Part shown: positions 49,688 through 59,371 of the stretch, piece by piece | Layout of the letters: the number at the start of each line of letters is the position of its first letter | Numbering within the stretch: position 1 is the stretch's first letter | Source of the DNA: Podarcis raffonei | Taxonomy: Eukaryota; Chordata; Lepidosauria; Squamata; Lacertidae | Assembly: GCF_027172205.1 (NCBI RefSeq) | Contig: NC_070614.1 | Span: 34,710,001-34,774,000 of the forward strand | Length of the DNA: 64,000 nt | Direction of reading: 5' to 3' | The notes under the pieces: model-generated | Told to the model about the DNA's origin: nothing | The model's database searches: none | Seen by the model: only the letters and a program-made list of their open reading frames with translations | Translations under genes and position numbers: made by a program

Positions 49688-49728
49688 GATAGATAGATAG
49701 ATGATAGATGATAGATAGATAGATAGAT

Positions 49729-49784
<56 letters not shown>

Positions 49785-51791
49785 TAGATGATAGATAGAT
49801 GATAGAGTGTCAGAATGTCTTTAGAAAGCGAGGCCCGAAAGCTGAGCAATCTAAGAAACAGGTGTGCCACAATCGTATGCCAAGAAAAATGAAAATGAGA
49901 TCCCATCAAAAGAGGAAAAAGAGTGGGTGTGACATGCTCCCAACTGGTGATGAATTGGCTGAGCAAGATGAATAATGTACATTAATGCCTAAACAGGGAC
50001 AATTACCTTTTGTGGTGAGTGAGCCACTCCTAATCCCCTATTGACTCCAAAGTCTTAGTGTCAGGTCTGCAAATAAATTGCAGCTAACAAAGGAGTCTCT
50101 CTTTGAAATCTTTTGGGTGATGTGTGACAACTTGTAAGCCAATTATACAAACAGAGATATCTGTCTGTTCCTAGAACCTGTCATTCACACAATTTTAACC
50201 ATAATTCCATTTTGTACTTGAATTTGTTTGTTTTATGAAATCCTCTCCCCAAAAAATGGATTTAAAGTGTATCTTCTCTCAAAATACATATTCAAGCGGA
50301 TATATATTTATATGTATAATCTTTTGAAACTTAAATCTGAAATGATGAATCTTTTGATTTGTAAAACCTTAATAAACATTTATTTTAAAAAAAAAGAAAC
50401 TTAAATCTGCAATCTGCATAGCTCTAAATTTCTGATAAATGCAATGACCATTCTGTGACATGCAAAATCTGGTAGATAGCGAAGACCTGATCCATGCATT
50501 AGGCCAAGAGCTATTGATCAAGTTCTTTTACACAGGGATTTGCAAAGAATGCAGTCTGCAATCATTCGCAGTCTGTTCCAATAACTCCAGGGAGACAGAA
50601 ATGAGATCCCTTTGGTTGCAGAGCATCACCATTTTTAATGTTTCATTATACAATGGCACTGATAATCTTATCTTGCTCCTGTTTCAGATAAACAGCAAAC
50701 CTCTGATATACTCCAAAAGCTAGAGGTCCCCATAATCAGCACAAACACATGCAATGCCCTCTATCACCAAGACTCCGGAGAGCTCATACTCACGCGGGGC
50801 ATTAAAAATGACATGATATGTGCTGGCTTTGCTGCTGGACATCGGGATGCCTGCCAGGTGAGACCCAGATCAGTTCTAGTCCATTATTAGTACATCCAGA
50901 ACTTTGGTCCATCTAGTTCAATCTCACCTACACTGAGAGGCAGCAGCTCGCCAGTGTTTCAGATAAGACTCCCTCCCAGTCCTACCTGAATCTGCTAGAC
51001 ATTAAACTTGGGACCTTCCGAATGCAAGGTACATGCTCTGCTACTGAGCTTCTGCCCTTGCCATAGCTCTTCGGCATCAGCTCCCCTCCCTGTGCCCAGA
51101 GGAAGGGGGATGCGGTGGGGGTGGTCCATCCCAGGTGTCACCACTGAGGAGGGTAACAAAATGCCTGGCGGCACTCACCGCGGGGCCTGCAGTGCGCCCA
51201 AGCCACACATCTCTTCTGTGAATGACACAATGGCTTGGGCGCTCGCAGGCTCCGTGCTGTCCCAAACGGTCCACCCACCACCTCCGCCTCAGCTGTAGAG
51301 TGGCTGAATGGGAGGAGGCAGGCAGACTCCTTGGAGGCCCTGTGGAGCGTCCTGCCCTGGCTTGCCCTGCCCCGTGGGCGGCTGGCCCTGGCCCTCAGCT
51401 CAGGGCACGCGTGCCGCCCCAGGTGCCAATTGGCTTGCTCCACTGCTGCCTGTGCCTGCATTTCCCATAATCCATTTGGGTTTTCTCTGCACAGGGTGAT
51501 TCAGGAGGACCACTAGCCTGCCGAATGGGGGACTCCTGGCTCCTCGCAGGCGTGGTGAGCTGGGGAGAAGGATGTGCACAGAAGAATCGCCCTGGCGTTT
51601 ATGCCCGTGTCACATCCTATCAGTCGTGGATCCACAGCCTGATACCAGAGCTGACTTTCACCAGCGTGGAAACCAAGGGCCATGGGTCAACGGTGAACAA
51701 CAGAAGCACCATCAATGGAGCATCAGCTGGAAGTCTTAGCTTCATCTCCATCATCATAGCCACTGTTGTTTTGCTACTATCTTCTGAGTAG
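42673..51791 (+). CDS. Gene 2: GPI-type S1A serine protease, PRSS27/testisin-like, six exons
   Basis: Complete plus-strand gene; exons 42673-42754, 44589-44615, 45454-45616, 47372-47643, 50688-50857 and 51495-51791 join in frame to 1011 nt (336 aa plus stop), all with GT/AG borders. Residues 13-27 form the signal-peptide core ([15 protein letters not shown]). The propeptide has Cys38; activation follows Arg46 (LSR/IIGG), the canonical N-terminus. Catalytic His87 (TASHC), Asp135 (SGDIALL) and Ser241 (GDSGGPL) are intact, and Asp235 sits at the S1-pocket base, so trypsin-like activity is expected. Sequons NFT (about 96) and NFS suggest N-glycosylation. The C-terminus ends in a small-residue run and a hydrophobic tail (about residues 314-336), a GPI-type signal. 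Exon lengths equal those of gene 1 from exon 2 on, so the two are duplicates. It is divergent to gene 1 and convergent with gene 3. Confidence 0.9.
43080..43560 (+). mobile_element. L2-clade LINE 3' end
   Basis: Encodes [20 protein letters not shown] and [10 protein letters not shown], the L2 C-terminal pattern, followed by an AT-rich 3' end. It lies in the first intron of gene 2. Confidence 0.65.
43878..43945 (+). mobile_element. tRNA-derived SINE head
   Basis: GGGCTGTAGCTCAGTGGTAG and GCCCCAGGTTCTGAC are the A-box and B-box parts of the SINE family at 17788. It is too short and unpaired for a tRNA gene. Confidence 0.65.
44589..44615 (+). CDS. Gene 2 exon 2: 27-nt micro-exon
   Basis: Preceded by a strong pyrimidine tract ending TTTTCAG and followed by donor GTGAGT. 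Encodes DANPSYASR in the propeptide. Length and phase match exon 2 of gene 1, although the residues do not. Confidence 0.8.
44843..44966. mobile_element. Palindromic MITE, CACCATACATTTAAAG family
   Basis: CACACCATATATTTAAAGC and CTTTAAATGTATGGTGTAC form the ends; between micro-exon 2 and exon 3 of gene 2. Confidence 0.6.
45454..45616 (+). CDS. Gene 2 exon 3: activation site and catalytic His
   Basis: 163 nt. Encodes [39 protein letters not shown] and TASHC with the catalytic His. Acceptor TTCCTCAG, donor GTAAGT. Confidence 0.9.
46257..46624 (+). mobile_element. Sauria-type tRNA SINE with target duplication
   Basis: Begins AGGGACGCGGGTGGCGCTG, has the B box GCAGTTCGAATCCCC and ends GTCAGGGGTCCCTTTACCT. 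Flanked by TATATGCATATAG and TATAGGCATATAG (one mismatch). GAGTCGGAAACGACT near its end resembles the BovB tail at about 3862. It lies in the gene 2 intron between exons 3 and 4. Confidence 0.88.
46770..47200 (+). mobile_element. L2/CR1-like LINE 3' remnant
   Basis: Encodes [22 protein letters not shown] and [14 protein letters not shown], recalling LINE C-termini, then an AT-rich tail. It stops about 170 bases before exon 4 of gene 2. The clade assignment is tentative. Confidence 0.45.
47372..47643 (+). CDS. Gene 2 exon 4: catalytic Asp
   Basis: 272 nt. Encodes [11 protein letters not shown], the catalytic Asp in [25 protein letters not shown] and MCWVTGWGD. Acceptor CTCTCTAG, donor GTAGGT. 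Confidence 0.9.
47665..48175 (-). mobile_element. L2-type LINE 3' end
   Basis: TTTA repeats, then CTGGGTTTCCCCAGCCACTC and GACATCTGGTGGGAGGGCG; the minus strand encodes [20 protein letters not shown], an L2 C-terminal motif. Begins about 20 bases after the exon 4 donor of gene 2. Confidence 0.75.
49566..49806 (+). repeat. GATA/GACA microsatellite (Bkm-like)
   Basis: About 240 bp of GATA units with GATGATA variants, opening with six or seven GACA units. GATA/GACA arrays correspond to the Bkm repeats known from snake sex chromosomes, but single arrays also occur elsewhere. Confidence 0.92.
50340..50395 (+). mobile_element. Minimal L1 insertion (56 bp) with 14-bp target duplication
   Basis: GAAACTTAAATCTG occurs exactly at 50326-50339 and 50396-50409. 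The insert ends AATAAACATTTATTTTAAAA and resembles the last bases of the L1 at 31457-31849. Confidence 0.8.
50688..50857 (+). CDS. Gene 2 exon 5: S1-pocket segment
   Basis: 170 nt. Encodes [26 protein letters not shown] and RDACQ with the trypsin-type Asp. Acceptor CTGTTTCAG, donor GTGAGA. Confidence 0.9.
50890..51062 (-). mobile_element. tRNA-derived SINE
   Basis: The minus strand carries GTAGCAGAGCATGTACC and the body (GGCAGCAGCTC on the plus strand), matching the SINE at 17788. It lies just downstream of exon 5 of gene 2. Confidence 0.6.
51063..51445. other. Unexplained GC-rich block in gene 2 intron 5
   Basis: About 380 bp rich in GC and CpG inside an otherwise AT-rich intron, with overlapping open frames of about 65-107 codons but no recognisable domain. 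It may be a repeat or a small CpG-rich regulatory patch. Confidence 0.35.
51495..51791 (+). CDS. Gene 2 exon 6: catalytic Ser and GPI-type tail
   Basis: 297 nt with stop TAG at the end. Begins GDSGGPLAC, then [19 protein letters not shown] and [10 protein letters not shown], and ends in a Gly/Ala/Ser patch followed by a hydrophobic stretch ([18 protein letters not shown]). Confidence 0.92.
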   Translation, partial: GDSGGPLACRMGDSWLLAGVVSWGEGCAQKNRPGVYARVTSYQSWIHSLIPELTFTSVETKGHGSTVNNRSTINGASAGSLSFISIIIATVVLLLSSE

Positions 51792-52489
51792 ACTCTGGAA
51801 AAGGAGGGCAGCACCCTTTTAACTGGGGAGACCTTTGTGCCAATCCTGCAGGCTTAGTTTGGAAGAGGATGGAGATCATCAGAACTGCCAGTGAGGCCAT
51901 CAAGGAGACTTCTGGCTCTGCTGCTGTACAGTTTTAAGAAGTGACTGTCGGCTAAAGCAGTCTTTCTTGGCCTTTCTGATACAGAAATTTGTGGACATTC
52001 AGAAATTAAGGGGATATCCCACCCCATTACCATTTCTGAAATTTATTTCGCGTTTGTTCTTCATGGACTCAGTCCTCCACTCTAGGAACAAGCTTTGCTG
52101 CAAGGGATTGGAGCAGAAAGATTAACACCTGGATATATTTTTTCTCAGCCACTGAGCATGCCCAGCGATAGCACTCAATTGGCATCCTCAGCAGTATCCA
52201 TGCTAAAACATGTTGTGGCCCTGTTCGTCCTCCTTCAACCCAAGCTCAGGCTTACAAAACAGCTATCTGGTGGCTGGGAAGCTGCTGGTTTAAACTGCCT
52301 ATATGGAGTGGTGCTCCATTGGGACAATGTGGGTAGTTACAATTGTGGTCCACTCACCACAGATCACACTACTCTTGCTGCCCTCCACTACTAAGCTTGT
52401 TGCAGGGTTAATGGCAGGGGGCCCATCAGAAGGCACTTTGCCTGCGGACCCCTCAGATCTGGAAGTGGCTCTGCTCTTGTGGCTATCAG

Positions 52490-52625
52490 AGGCCTCTCTC
52501 CTTAAAATGTGAGGATATGCAGGCAGGATTCCAGTTCCCAAGAACGGTTCTTTTGATCTTCTTCTGCTGAACTAGGTGGGCCATTGGCCTAAGATAGCTG
52601 ACTCTTCTTATGTTCATATCCATGC
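52490..52625 (+). mobile_element. CR1/L3-like LINE 3' fragment
   Basis: GAACTAGGTGGGCCATTGGCC and ACTCTTCTTATGTTCATA are the reverse complement of the motif in the 4770 copy. Confidence 0.5.
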
Positions 52626-52682
52626 TCAGGTCTGTCTTAAGCTCCAGGAAAAGGTCATAGGGTTGCTGTCATTTAGCCGGTC

Positions 52683-52790
52683 AGTGCAAGAAGTGGCTTT
52701 ATACCAAGTCAGATCCATCTATCTCATTACTGACTGGCTGGCAGCAGCTCTCCAGGGTTTCAGGTGGGACCATTCCCCATCCCTATCAAT
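52683..52790 (-). mobile_element. tRNA-derived SINE, partial body
   Basis: TATACCAAGTCAGATCCATC and GGCAGCAGCTCTCCAGGGTT match the SINE body at 17788; the tRNA head is missing. Confidence 0.55.
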
Positions 52791-52974
52791 AAATTCAAGG
52801 TGTCCTACCAGGTAGCTTCTGCATGCATGTGTTGTATCTCACTGAGCAAAAGCCCCCTCCCTCAGGGTTCATCACCTCTAGCAGCTAGCAAGCAGGCTGA
52901 AATCAGCAGGTGGGCCTTCCTCCTAGCATGGAGGAGATGCAATGGACAGAATATCACCTATTGTTGATTTCAAA

Positions 52975-53520
52975 GAATCATAGATTGTAGAGCTTGAAGT
53001 GACCCTAAGGGTCATCTAGTCCAAATCATGCAATGAAGGAATCTCAACTAGAGAATCCATGACTGATGGATTCCAACCTCTGCTTAAAAACCTCCAAGGT
53101 TTCCTTAGTTGGAATCTCCTTTCTTGTGACCTTAAGCCATTGATCCATGCCCCGCCCTCCAGATCAGGAGAAAACAAGCTTGCTCCACCTTCTGTGTGAC
53201 AGCCCTTGAGATATTTAAAGATGGCTATCATATCTTCTCTCAGTCTCCTGTTTTCCAGGCTAAACATACCCAACTCCCTCAACTGTTCCTTATAAGGCTT
53301 GGGTTCCAGATCCTTGATCATCTTGGTTGTCCTCCTCTGCACACGTTCTAGCTTGTCAAGATCCTTCTTAAATTTTGGCAGTCAGAACTGGACACAGTAC
53401 TCCAGTTGTGGTCTGATCAAGGCAGAACAGAGTGGTACGATTACCTCCCTTGATCTGGACACTACACTTCTGTTGATGCAGCCCAGAATAGCATTAGCTT
53501 CTTTTGCTGCTGCATCACAT
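52975..53520 (-). mobile_element. CR1-clade LINE 3' fragment
   Basis: The minus strand encodes ANAILGCINRSVVSRSREVI, LERVQRRTTKMIKDLEPKPY and LRELGMFSLENRRLREDMI, classic CR1 polymerase text, with one in-frame stop, and ends in the CR1 3' motif (plus strand AAGAATCATAGATTGTAGAG). Confidence 0.88.
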
Positions 53521-53557
53521 GGTTGTCTCATGTCAACCATGTGATGCAGCAGCAAAA
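53502..53557. repeat. Perfect 24-bp foldback with 8-bp loop
   Basis: Arms 53502-53525 and 53534-53557 are exact reverse complements (TTTTGCTGCTGCATCACATG), with loop TCTCATGT. A third, direct piece (TGTCAACCATGTGAT) follows at about 53575. It begins where the CR1 fragment ends. Confidence 0.9.
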
Positions 53558-53738
53558 AAAACCCTAATGACGCATGTCAACCATGTGATTTCTGCCTGTC
53601 ACACAGCTACTAAAGCAGGGAAGGGCAACCTTTTGCTGTTGCAGGTTGCATTCCCTTGGGGTAATCTTTCAAAGCCTTCAGGCTCAGAGTCAAAGGGGTG
53701 CAGGGAATCAGAACCAAACATAGATGGGACTACACACA

Positions 53739-53965
53739 CTCTGGGCTTATCCACACTTACCTTTTCCTCTGCTCTTTCCAGGCACAGTCTGCGATTTAAA
53801 CCTGAGCACCATTTAAGCTCCTGAGCTTTCCCTGTGAAAACCCACTCTTTAAAGCTCAATCAGAGCAAGCGTCAATCCACAGAAAACCCGAATTGACGTT
53901 TGCTCTCATTCAGCTTTAAGGGGTGGGTTTTCATGGGGAAAGCTTGCCAGGTAGGCAAGAGATCC
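53739..53965. mobile_element. Hairpin MITE, copy 1
   Basis: Long imperfect arms (53824-53876 and 53891-53946) pair AAAACCCACTCTTTAAAGCT with its complement, and TCAGAGCAAGCGTCAAT with ATTGACGTTTGCTCT. Relatives lie at 55546 and 56985. Confidence 0.65.
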
Positions 53966-54305
53966 TTGAACACAGAGTGTAGTATAGAGCAGACCTCTTC
54001 CTGGAAAGAGCAGGGAACATGGAGAGGAGGAAAGGTTGCCCCTTATCTCTCCCGTGGCTGTGATCCAGTTTAGGGGGGCTTCACAGTTGCTGTAACTTTG
54101 AGAACCACAGAAATTGGACAGATCTCTTAACAACATGTGCAGTTTGATCCTCGGTGTCTTAAAAGATGGGGGTGGGTAGTCAAAAGCCCAAAATTGTTTC
54201 CTCCTCTGGGAATTATACTGCCTAAAGATATAGCAGAGGAGGAAAGCTAGCCTCACACTCAGGATAAACCGGTTCTTTCTTGCTTCTGAATAAAAAGTCT
54301 GTTAC

Positions 54306-54512
54306 GACATACAACCACACCATACCTTTAAAACACACTTATACCAGCCATTGAGAATCCTGGGAACTGTAGTTTCTTAAAGGTGCTGGGAACTGTAGGT
54401 CTGTGGGGTCAGAACCCTTAATAAACTACAGTTCCCAGGATTCTTTGGGGGGGAGCCATGATGACTGTTAAAGGGATAGAAGAGTGCTTCAAATATATGA
54501 TGTGGATGTTCA
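54306..54512. mobile_element. Palindromic MITE, CACCATACATTTAAAG family
   Basis: CCACACCATACCTTTAAAAC and CTTCAAATATATGATGTGG form the ends around ACTACAGTTCCCAGGATTCT. Confidence 0.6.
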
Positions 54513-54734
54513 GGGGGGGCACAAGATTCTTAAGTTATCATTATTATTATTTATTGAATTTATATACCGCCCTATAACCAAGGGCCTTTTCTTCCTTTCA
54601 ACAACATATATATCAGATACCCCAAACCTACCATTCGCTACCTCTGTTCATGGGGTTTTGCTATTCTCACCAATGCAAAATCTCAGCTGCTATAGACATT
54701 CTGGCCTGGTTTATTTCATGACATGAAGTTGACT

Positions 54735-54975
54735 TACTAGCATGGTGCCAAGTGTATATATTTATGACTTTATTTATTGTTTGTACTGTGTATCATGTGA
54801 CATATTTTTGTAACACGCACGTAACTCCGTGGTGAAATCCTCTTCCCCACCCATCATGTGAGTAAAGGAGCCCCGTCTGGTATGTGGGCTCCCGCATTTC
54901 CTTGTCTATCTCTTTCCTTCCCTTCACAATAAACTCTTTGAACCTTGACACCTGGATTGAGAAATACTTCTCTCT
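54735..54975 (+). mobile_element. Possible LTR fragment (fossil)
   Basis: Contains a promoter-like AT-rich part, a short leader and AATAAACTCTTTGAACC followed by a short tail, the order expected of an LTR. Ends and flanking duplication are unclear. Confidence 0.25.
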
Positions 54976-55234
54976 GACCTGAGGTGACTCTTAAATTGAG
55001 AGGAATTTGAGCAATGTTGCTCTGCAAGTCTTTATTATACAATAGTATCAAATGCGGGGGGGGGGGGAGGGGGTTAGGAGAGAAATAGTCTTGTGACACC
55101 CTCTTAGGAAATGTTATAAATATATAATTCTGCTCTTGAATGCACAAAGCAGCCATTCACCTCTATCACCATATTCTTGACACCCCATATGCAAGTATTT
55201 GTGTGAAAGAGTGTATACTTGCTAATGTGTACAG

Positions 55235-55484
55235 TAGGGGTCAGCAACCTTTTTCAGCCGTGAGCCCGTCCACTGTCCCTCAGACCATGTGGTGGGCCAG
55301 ACTATTTGGGGGGGGGGGGAATGAACGAATTCCTATGCCCCACAAATAACCCACAGATGCATTTTAAATCAAAGCACACATACTACTCTTGTAAAAACAT
55401 GCTGATTCCCGGACCGTCTGCGGGCCAGATTGAGAAGGCGCTTGGGCCACATCTGGCCCACGGGCCTTAGGTTGCCTACCCCTG
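55235..55484. mobile_element. hAT-type MITE (250 bp) with perfect 8-bp duplication
   Basis: TAGGGGTCAGCAACC and GGTTGCCTACCCCTG are inverted ends flanked by GTGTACAG on both sides. Confidence 0.9.
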
Positions 55485-55545
55485 GTGTACAGCTCAACTA
55501 TTTCCATCAGGCTATGTCAGTGGGAGAAATGGGAAGTAGGACTTA

Positions 55546-55745
55546 GGGCTTGTTCATACTTCCACTCATCCCACACCGAGAAAGCACAAGTATGAGCAGT
55601 TTTCCCTTTGACCCACACTTTCTAGGTATGGATCCGAGCAGTTTTCTCCTTATCCTGCTCCTTTCCCAGGGGAAACCCCCTCTCTCTAGTGCTAAATTGG
55701 AGCAAACATCTATCTGGAGAAAACTCAAATGGCTGTTTGCTCCAA
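55546..55745. mobile_element. Hairpin MITE, copy 2
   Basis: GGGCTTGTTCATACTTCC, GCTAAATTGGAGCAAACATC and TGGCTGTTTGCTCCAAT share wording with copies 1 and 3. Confidence 0.5.
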
Positions 55746-56984
55746 TAGGGCACCCTCTCCCTCTACTGCCATCCAGTGGTAGCCTTTCCATCAGGCTGCC
55801 TCAGTGGGAGAAATGAGAAACAGGCCTCATTCCAGCAGTTTTGCTGGAAGACCAACTCCATCACGCACCTCCTTCCCCTGAACTATTCCTATGCCATCTG
55901 GTCATTAGATGAGCTGTTATTTAGGAATTGGCACCTGGGTTTGCTTTTCCCCCTCTTCCCTCCCTGTCCCTTTTCCCTTGTATGTCTTTTAAAAAGGGGG
56001 GGGGTGTAAGCCTGTAGACAGGAACTGTCTTGTTCTAATGGGTGGTATATAAACCACTCAAGAGAGCCTTTTTGGCTGAAGAGCTTAGTACAAAAGCTCT
56101 AAAGAAATAAAGGTACACAGACAGTACACTAACTGAGTGATACATGCAAATAACCTACAAGTGCACAGTTCCATGAACTGACAAACGCAGGAAAGGAAAG
56201 GGTTAAGTTAGCCCTTCAGGCCACATGGCCCCTTGTCCAGCAGCCTCCACTTCTTCCTTCTTCTCAAACAGGAAAACTTGCACAACAACTTTAGATTTAC
56301 GAGCACACATACTGGGAGACATCTCACATCTCTCAGGCAATGCCTAGTTTGGGTGGCGGGCAAGGAGGTGCTTCCAAGAGACAATTCTCAGTACCTGAGC
56401 CAAACTACAGTTTTCAGGGAAGCCCCCCTCAAATGATATCAAACCAATATTTGTAGTGTAACAATACTCTCTGTGGAATGGAAATAAAAATACATTTGGC
56501 CTGTGATCAAATCCACTGCAAAAACTCCCTCTTTCACTTGTAGATTTCAGAGTTGGGGGCTGGGATGTGGAAGTTGTTGTTGCTGCTACTGCTGCAGAAG
56601 CAGCAGGGCGGGTTACAACAATTAAAACACAATATTTAAAAATAGATTAAAACAACTTACAATCACAGAATTAAGGTGTGTCCTAAAAACGTACAAAGGC
56701 AGTGTCAAAAGGCAGGTGTGTTTTCAGTTACAACCAGAACTCCAACAAATTGGGAAGAATGGTTGGAAATAATAAAGTGCCATGAGTCAGCTGTCAACCA
56801 CTAGACATCTGTACTACCCATTGAGCAACAAACATCTTTTGCCATGTGTTTCAGTGGGAAAGCAGCAATGCCTCTGCAATTGTGGGGAAATCACCTTTTA
56901 CAATATTGTGCATTTGGGGGTCATGTGAACAGTTACGTTTAAAATGCTAAGTATCCATTGGTGGCCGGTGGTTGCTTAGAGCTT

Positions 56985-57130
56985 ATCCACACTTCCTCTT
57001 TCCCCCCACCCCCAGGGAAAACTGCTCTTTAGTGCTTAGTCAGAGCAAACCGGGAATTCAGGTTTTCTCCAGATTGACATTTGCTCCAATTTAGCACTAA
57101 AGAGCGGGTTTTCCTTGATTGGCTTGAAGT
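56985..57130. mobile_element. Hairpin MITE, copy 3
   Basis: GAGCTTATCCACACTTCC at the left; GCTCTTTAGTGCTTAGTCAG pairs imperfectly with CAATTTAGCACTAAAGAGC. Confidence 0.6.
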
Positions 57131-57457
57131 CCTTGATCATTCATTGGATAGGAAAAGTAGTCAGGTGATGGGAGAGAATTATGTGCCACTCAAATCTGGT
57201 TGAATTGCAGTGGGGCTGGAACATAAATAGGCTAGTTTTAACACTTCACAAAGGATCATTGTCTGAGACTGAGTTTGCCCTCCAGAAGCTGAAACATTGG
57301 CTTATGCCAAAGATTAGCAGAGAGGCTTCTGAAGCTGACCAAAGAGAGAAGCGCCTGCATGCCTGGTTCATAGGAAACCAGCAGAAGTCCTATCTGCCCT
57401 GCAGTGGTGAGAAGAGAGACTAACTGGCCTATAAATTTAATAGGAACTATGCATTAC

Positions 57458-57808
57458 CCGGGACGCGGGTGGCGCTGTGGGTAAAAGCCTCAGCGCCTAG
57501 GACTTGCCGATCAAAAGGTCGGCGGTTCGAATCCCCGTGGTGGGGTGCGCTCCCGTCGCTCGGTCCCAGCGCCTGCCAACCTAGCAGTTCGAAAGCACCC
57601 CCGGGTGCAAGTAGATAAATAGAGACCGCTTACTAGCGGGAAGGTAAACGGTGTTCCGTGTGCTGTGCTGGCTCGCCAGATGCAGCTTGTTACGCTGGCC
57701 ACGTGACCCGGAAGTGTCTGCGGACAGCACTGGCTCCCGGCCTCTAGAGTGAGATGAACGCACAACCCTAGAGTCTGTCGAGACTGGCCCGTACGGGCAG
57801 GGGTACCT
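57458..57808 (+). mobile_element. Sauria-type tRNA SINE with 10-bp target duplication
   Basis: CGGGACGCGGGTGGCGCTG, B box CGGTTCGAATCCCCG, then GGGCAGGGGTACC. TATGCATTAC is present exactly on both sides (57448-57457 and 57809-57818). Confidence 0.92.
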
Positions 57809-58625
57809 TATGCATTACAAATTACTCATAAGTAAGTTTCTGTATTTGAAAGCAGCTGCCATTTGTAACAGTAGTACCCTTATAAAAGAAAACACAAGTC
57901 TCAGAGAAACAGTAACCAATTTAGGCATAGTATTTGCCTTATTTTACTTTTATAGTTAATAATAAATAAAGAACATCTTGTTATTTGTATTTACTACTGA
58001 TAAAGTTGTTTTCCTGGTTTTTGTATCACATCTAAAGTACCACAGCCACTGGATGATAGTGAAAGGTTTGGTAAACAGCATGTTACAGATATAAGGTGGC
58101 AGTGGGTAACAGGTTTTGAAAGATACATACCATGGCGGGAGCAAAATAGGAATCCCTCCACACACTTGGTGAATCAGCAGTGGTTCCTTATTTTGTGGTT
58201 TCCCACAAATAAGAAGAGGTAATGCACCACAGCAACGCCCAGCTAAAAGCCGAACAATATGGTGCTGGTGGCAAGAAGTTTCAATGCACCATGGGGACTA
58301 GCCTCTTTGGTCTGAATGTGGCTCTCTGGCATAGACTTTGTAATTTCCTTCTTGTTTAAATTGGTTCTTGTAAATATGTCATGTAAGGAAGTAGGGGTGT
58401 GTGTGTTTCTCCCTAGACTTTTAGGCACAAGTTGCTAAACGCTGAAATGACACCCTTCCTCACCCATCCCCAACTCTTCACACACCACAAAGCAGTGAAT
58501 TCTGGGAGGGAGGGAGGGAGGAAGTGGGTAGCAAGATGGTGTGCTGCTAAGTTTTGGATTCTGACACCTGCTTTGTCCTGGGAAATGTAGGGGAGGATAG
58601 GGGAGGAGGGAGAAAGGCCAAACTA

Positions 58626-58850
58626 CAGTGGTACCTCTAGTTATGAACTTAATTCGTTCCGGAGGTCCGTTCTTAACCTGAAACTGTTCTTAACTAGAGG
58701 TGTGCTTTCGCTAATGGGGCCTCTTGCTGCTGCTGCGCTGCCGGCACACGATTTCCGTTCTCATCCTGGGGCAAAGTTCTCAACTTGAGGTAACTCTTCC
58801 AGGTTAGCTGAGTTTGTAACCTGAAGCATTTGTAACTCTAGGTACCACTG
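58626..58850 (+). mobile_element. Tigger-like MITE (TA flanks)
   Basis: CAGTGGTACCTCTAGTTATG to AGGTACCACTG, flanked by TA; interior as in the copy at 22160. Confidence 0.85.
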
Positions 58851-59191
58851 TAATCAAATGAGGAGGTTGTCATCTCTGTCCCTCACCACACCACACCACA
58901 CACCCTGGTACAAAACTACCTTCCAGTCACTCCCCTGATTAGGACCACTTTCTGGGGGTTCACATGATTCCCTCCACATGTCAAAAGAAGGTGTGGCGGG
59001 GACTCAAAGGCTGTGCTGATAAGCCCTGCATACTCCACACAGCACCACCACACACACACAGCATCCATGTGCTCAAACTACAACAGGAGGAATGTTGTTT
59101 GTGTAGTGATGCATGTGCATTGTGCTCTTCTATGTGAGGAGAGGCCCTGGCCCAATCAAGGTCCCTTTTCACAGAGAGGATCATTTTGGCC

Positions 59192-59371
59192 ACATTCACA
59201 CCACACATTTGAAGCAGTATGATACCCTTTAAAACAGTCATGGCTCCCCCCCCCCAAGGAATCCTGGAACCTGTAGTTTGTTAACAGTGCTGAAATTTGC
59301 TAGGAGACCCCTATTCCACTCACAGAGATAGACTATTTAAAGTGGTATCCTATTGCTTCAAATGTATGGAG
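59192..59371. mobile_element. Palindromic MITE, CACCATACATTTAAAG family
   Basis: CACACCACACATTTGAAGC and TTCAAATGTATGGAGTG form the ends around AATCCTGGAACCTGTAGTTT. Confidence 0.6.

Noticed and set aside
49566-49806. CRISPR-like regular array
   Set aside because: Units are 4 bp and continuous with no unique spacers; a simple microsatellite in a vertebrate genome.
49532-49966. 144-codon Ile/Tyr/Leu/Ser-rich open frame
   Set aside because: A translation of the GATA array.
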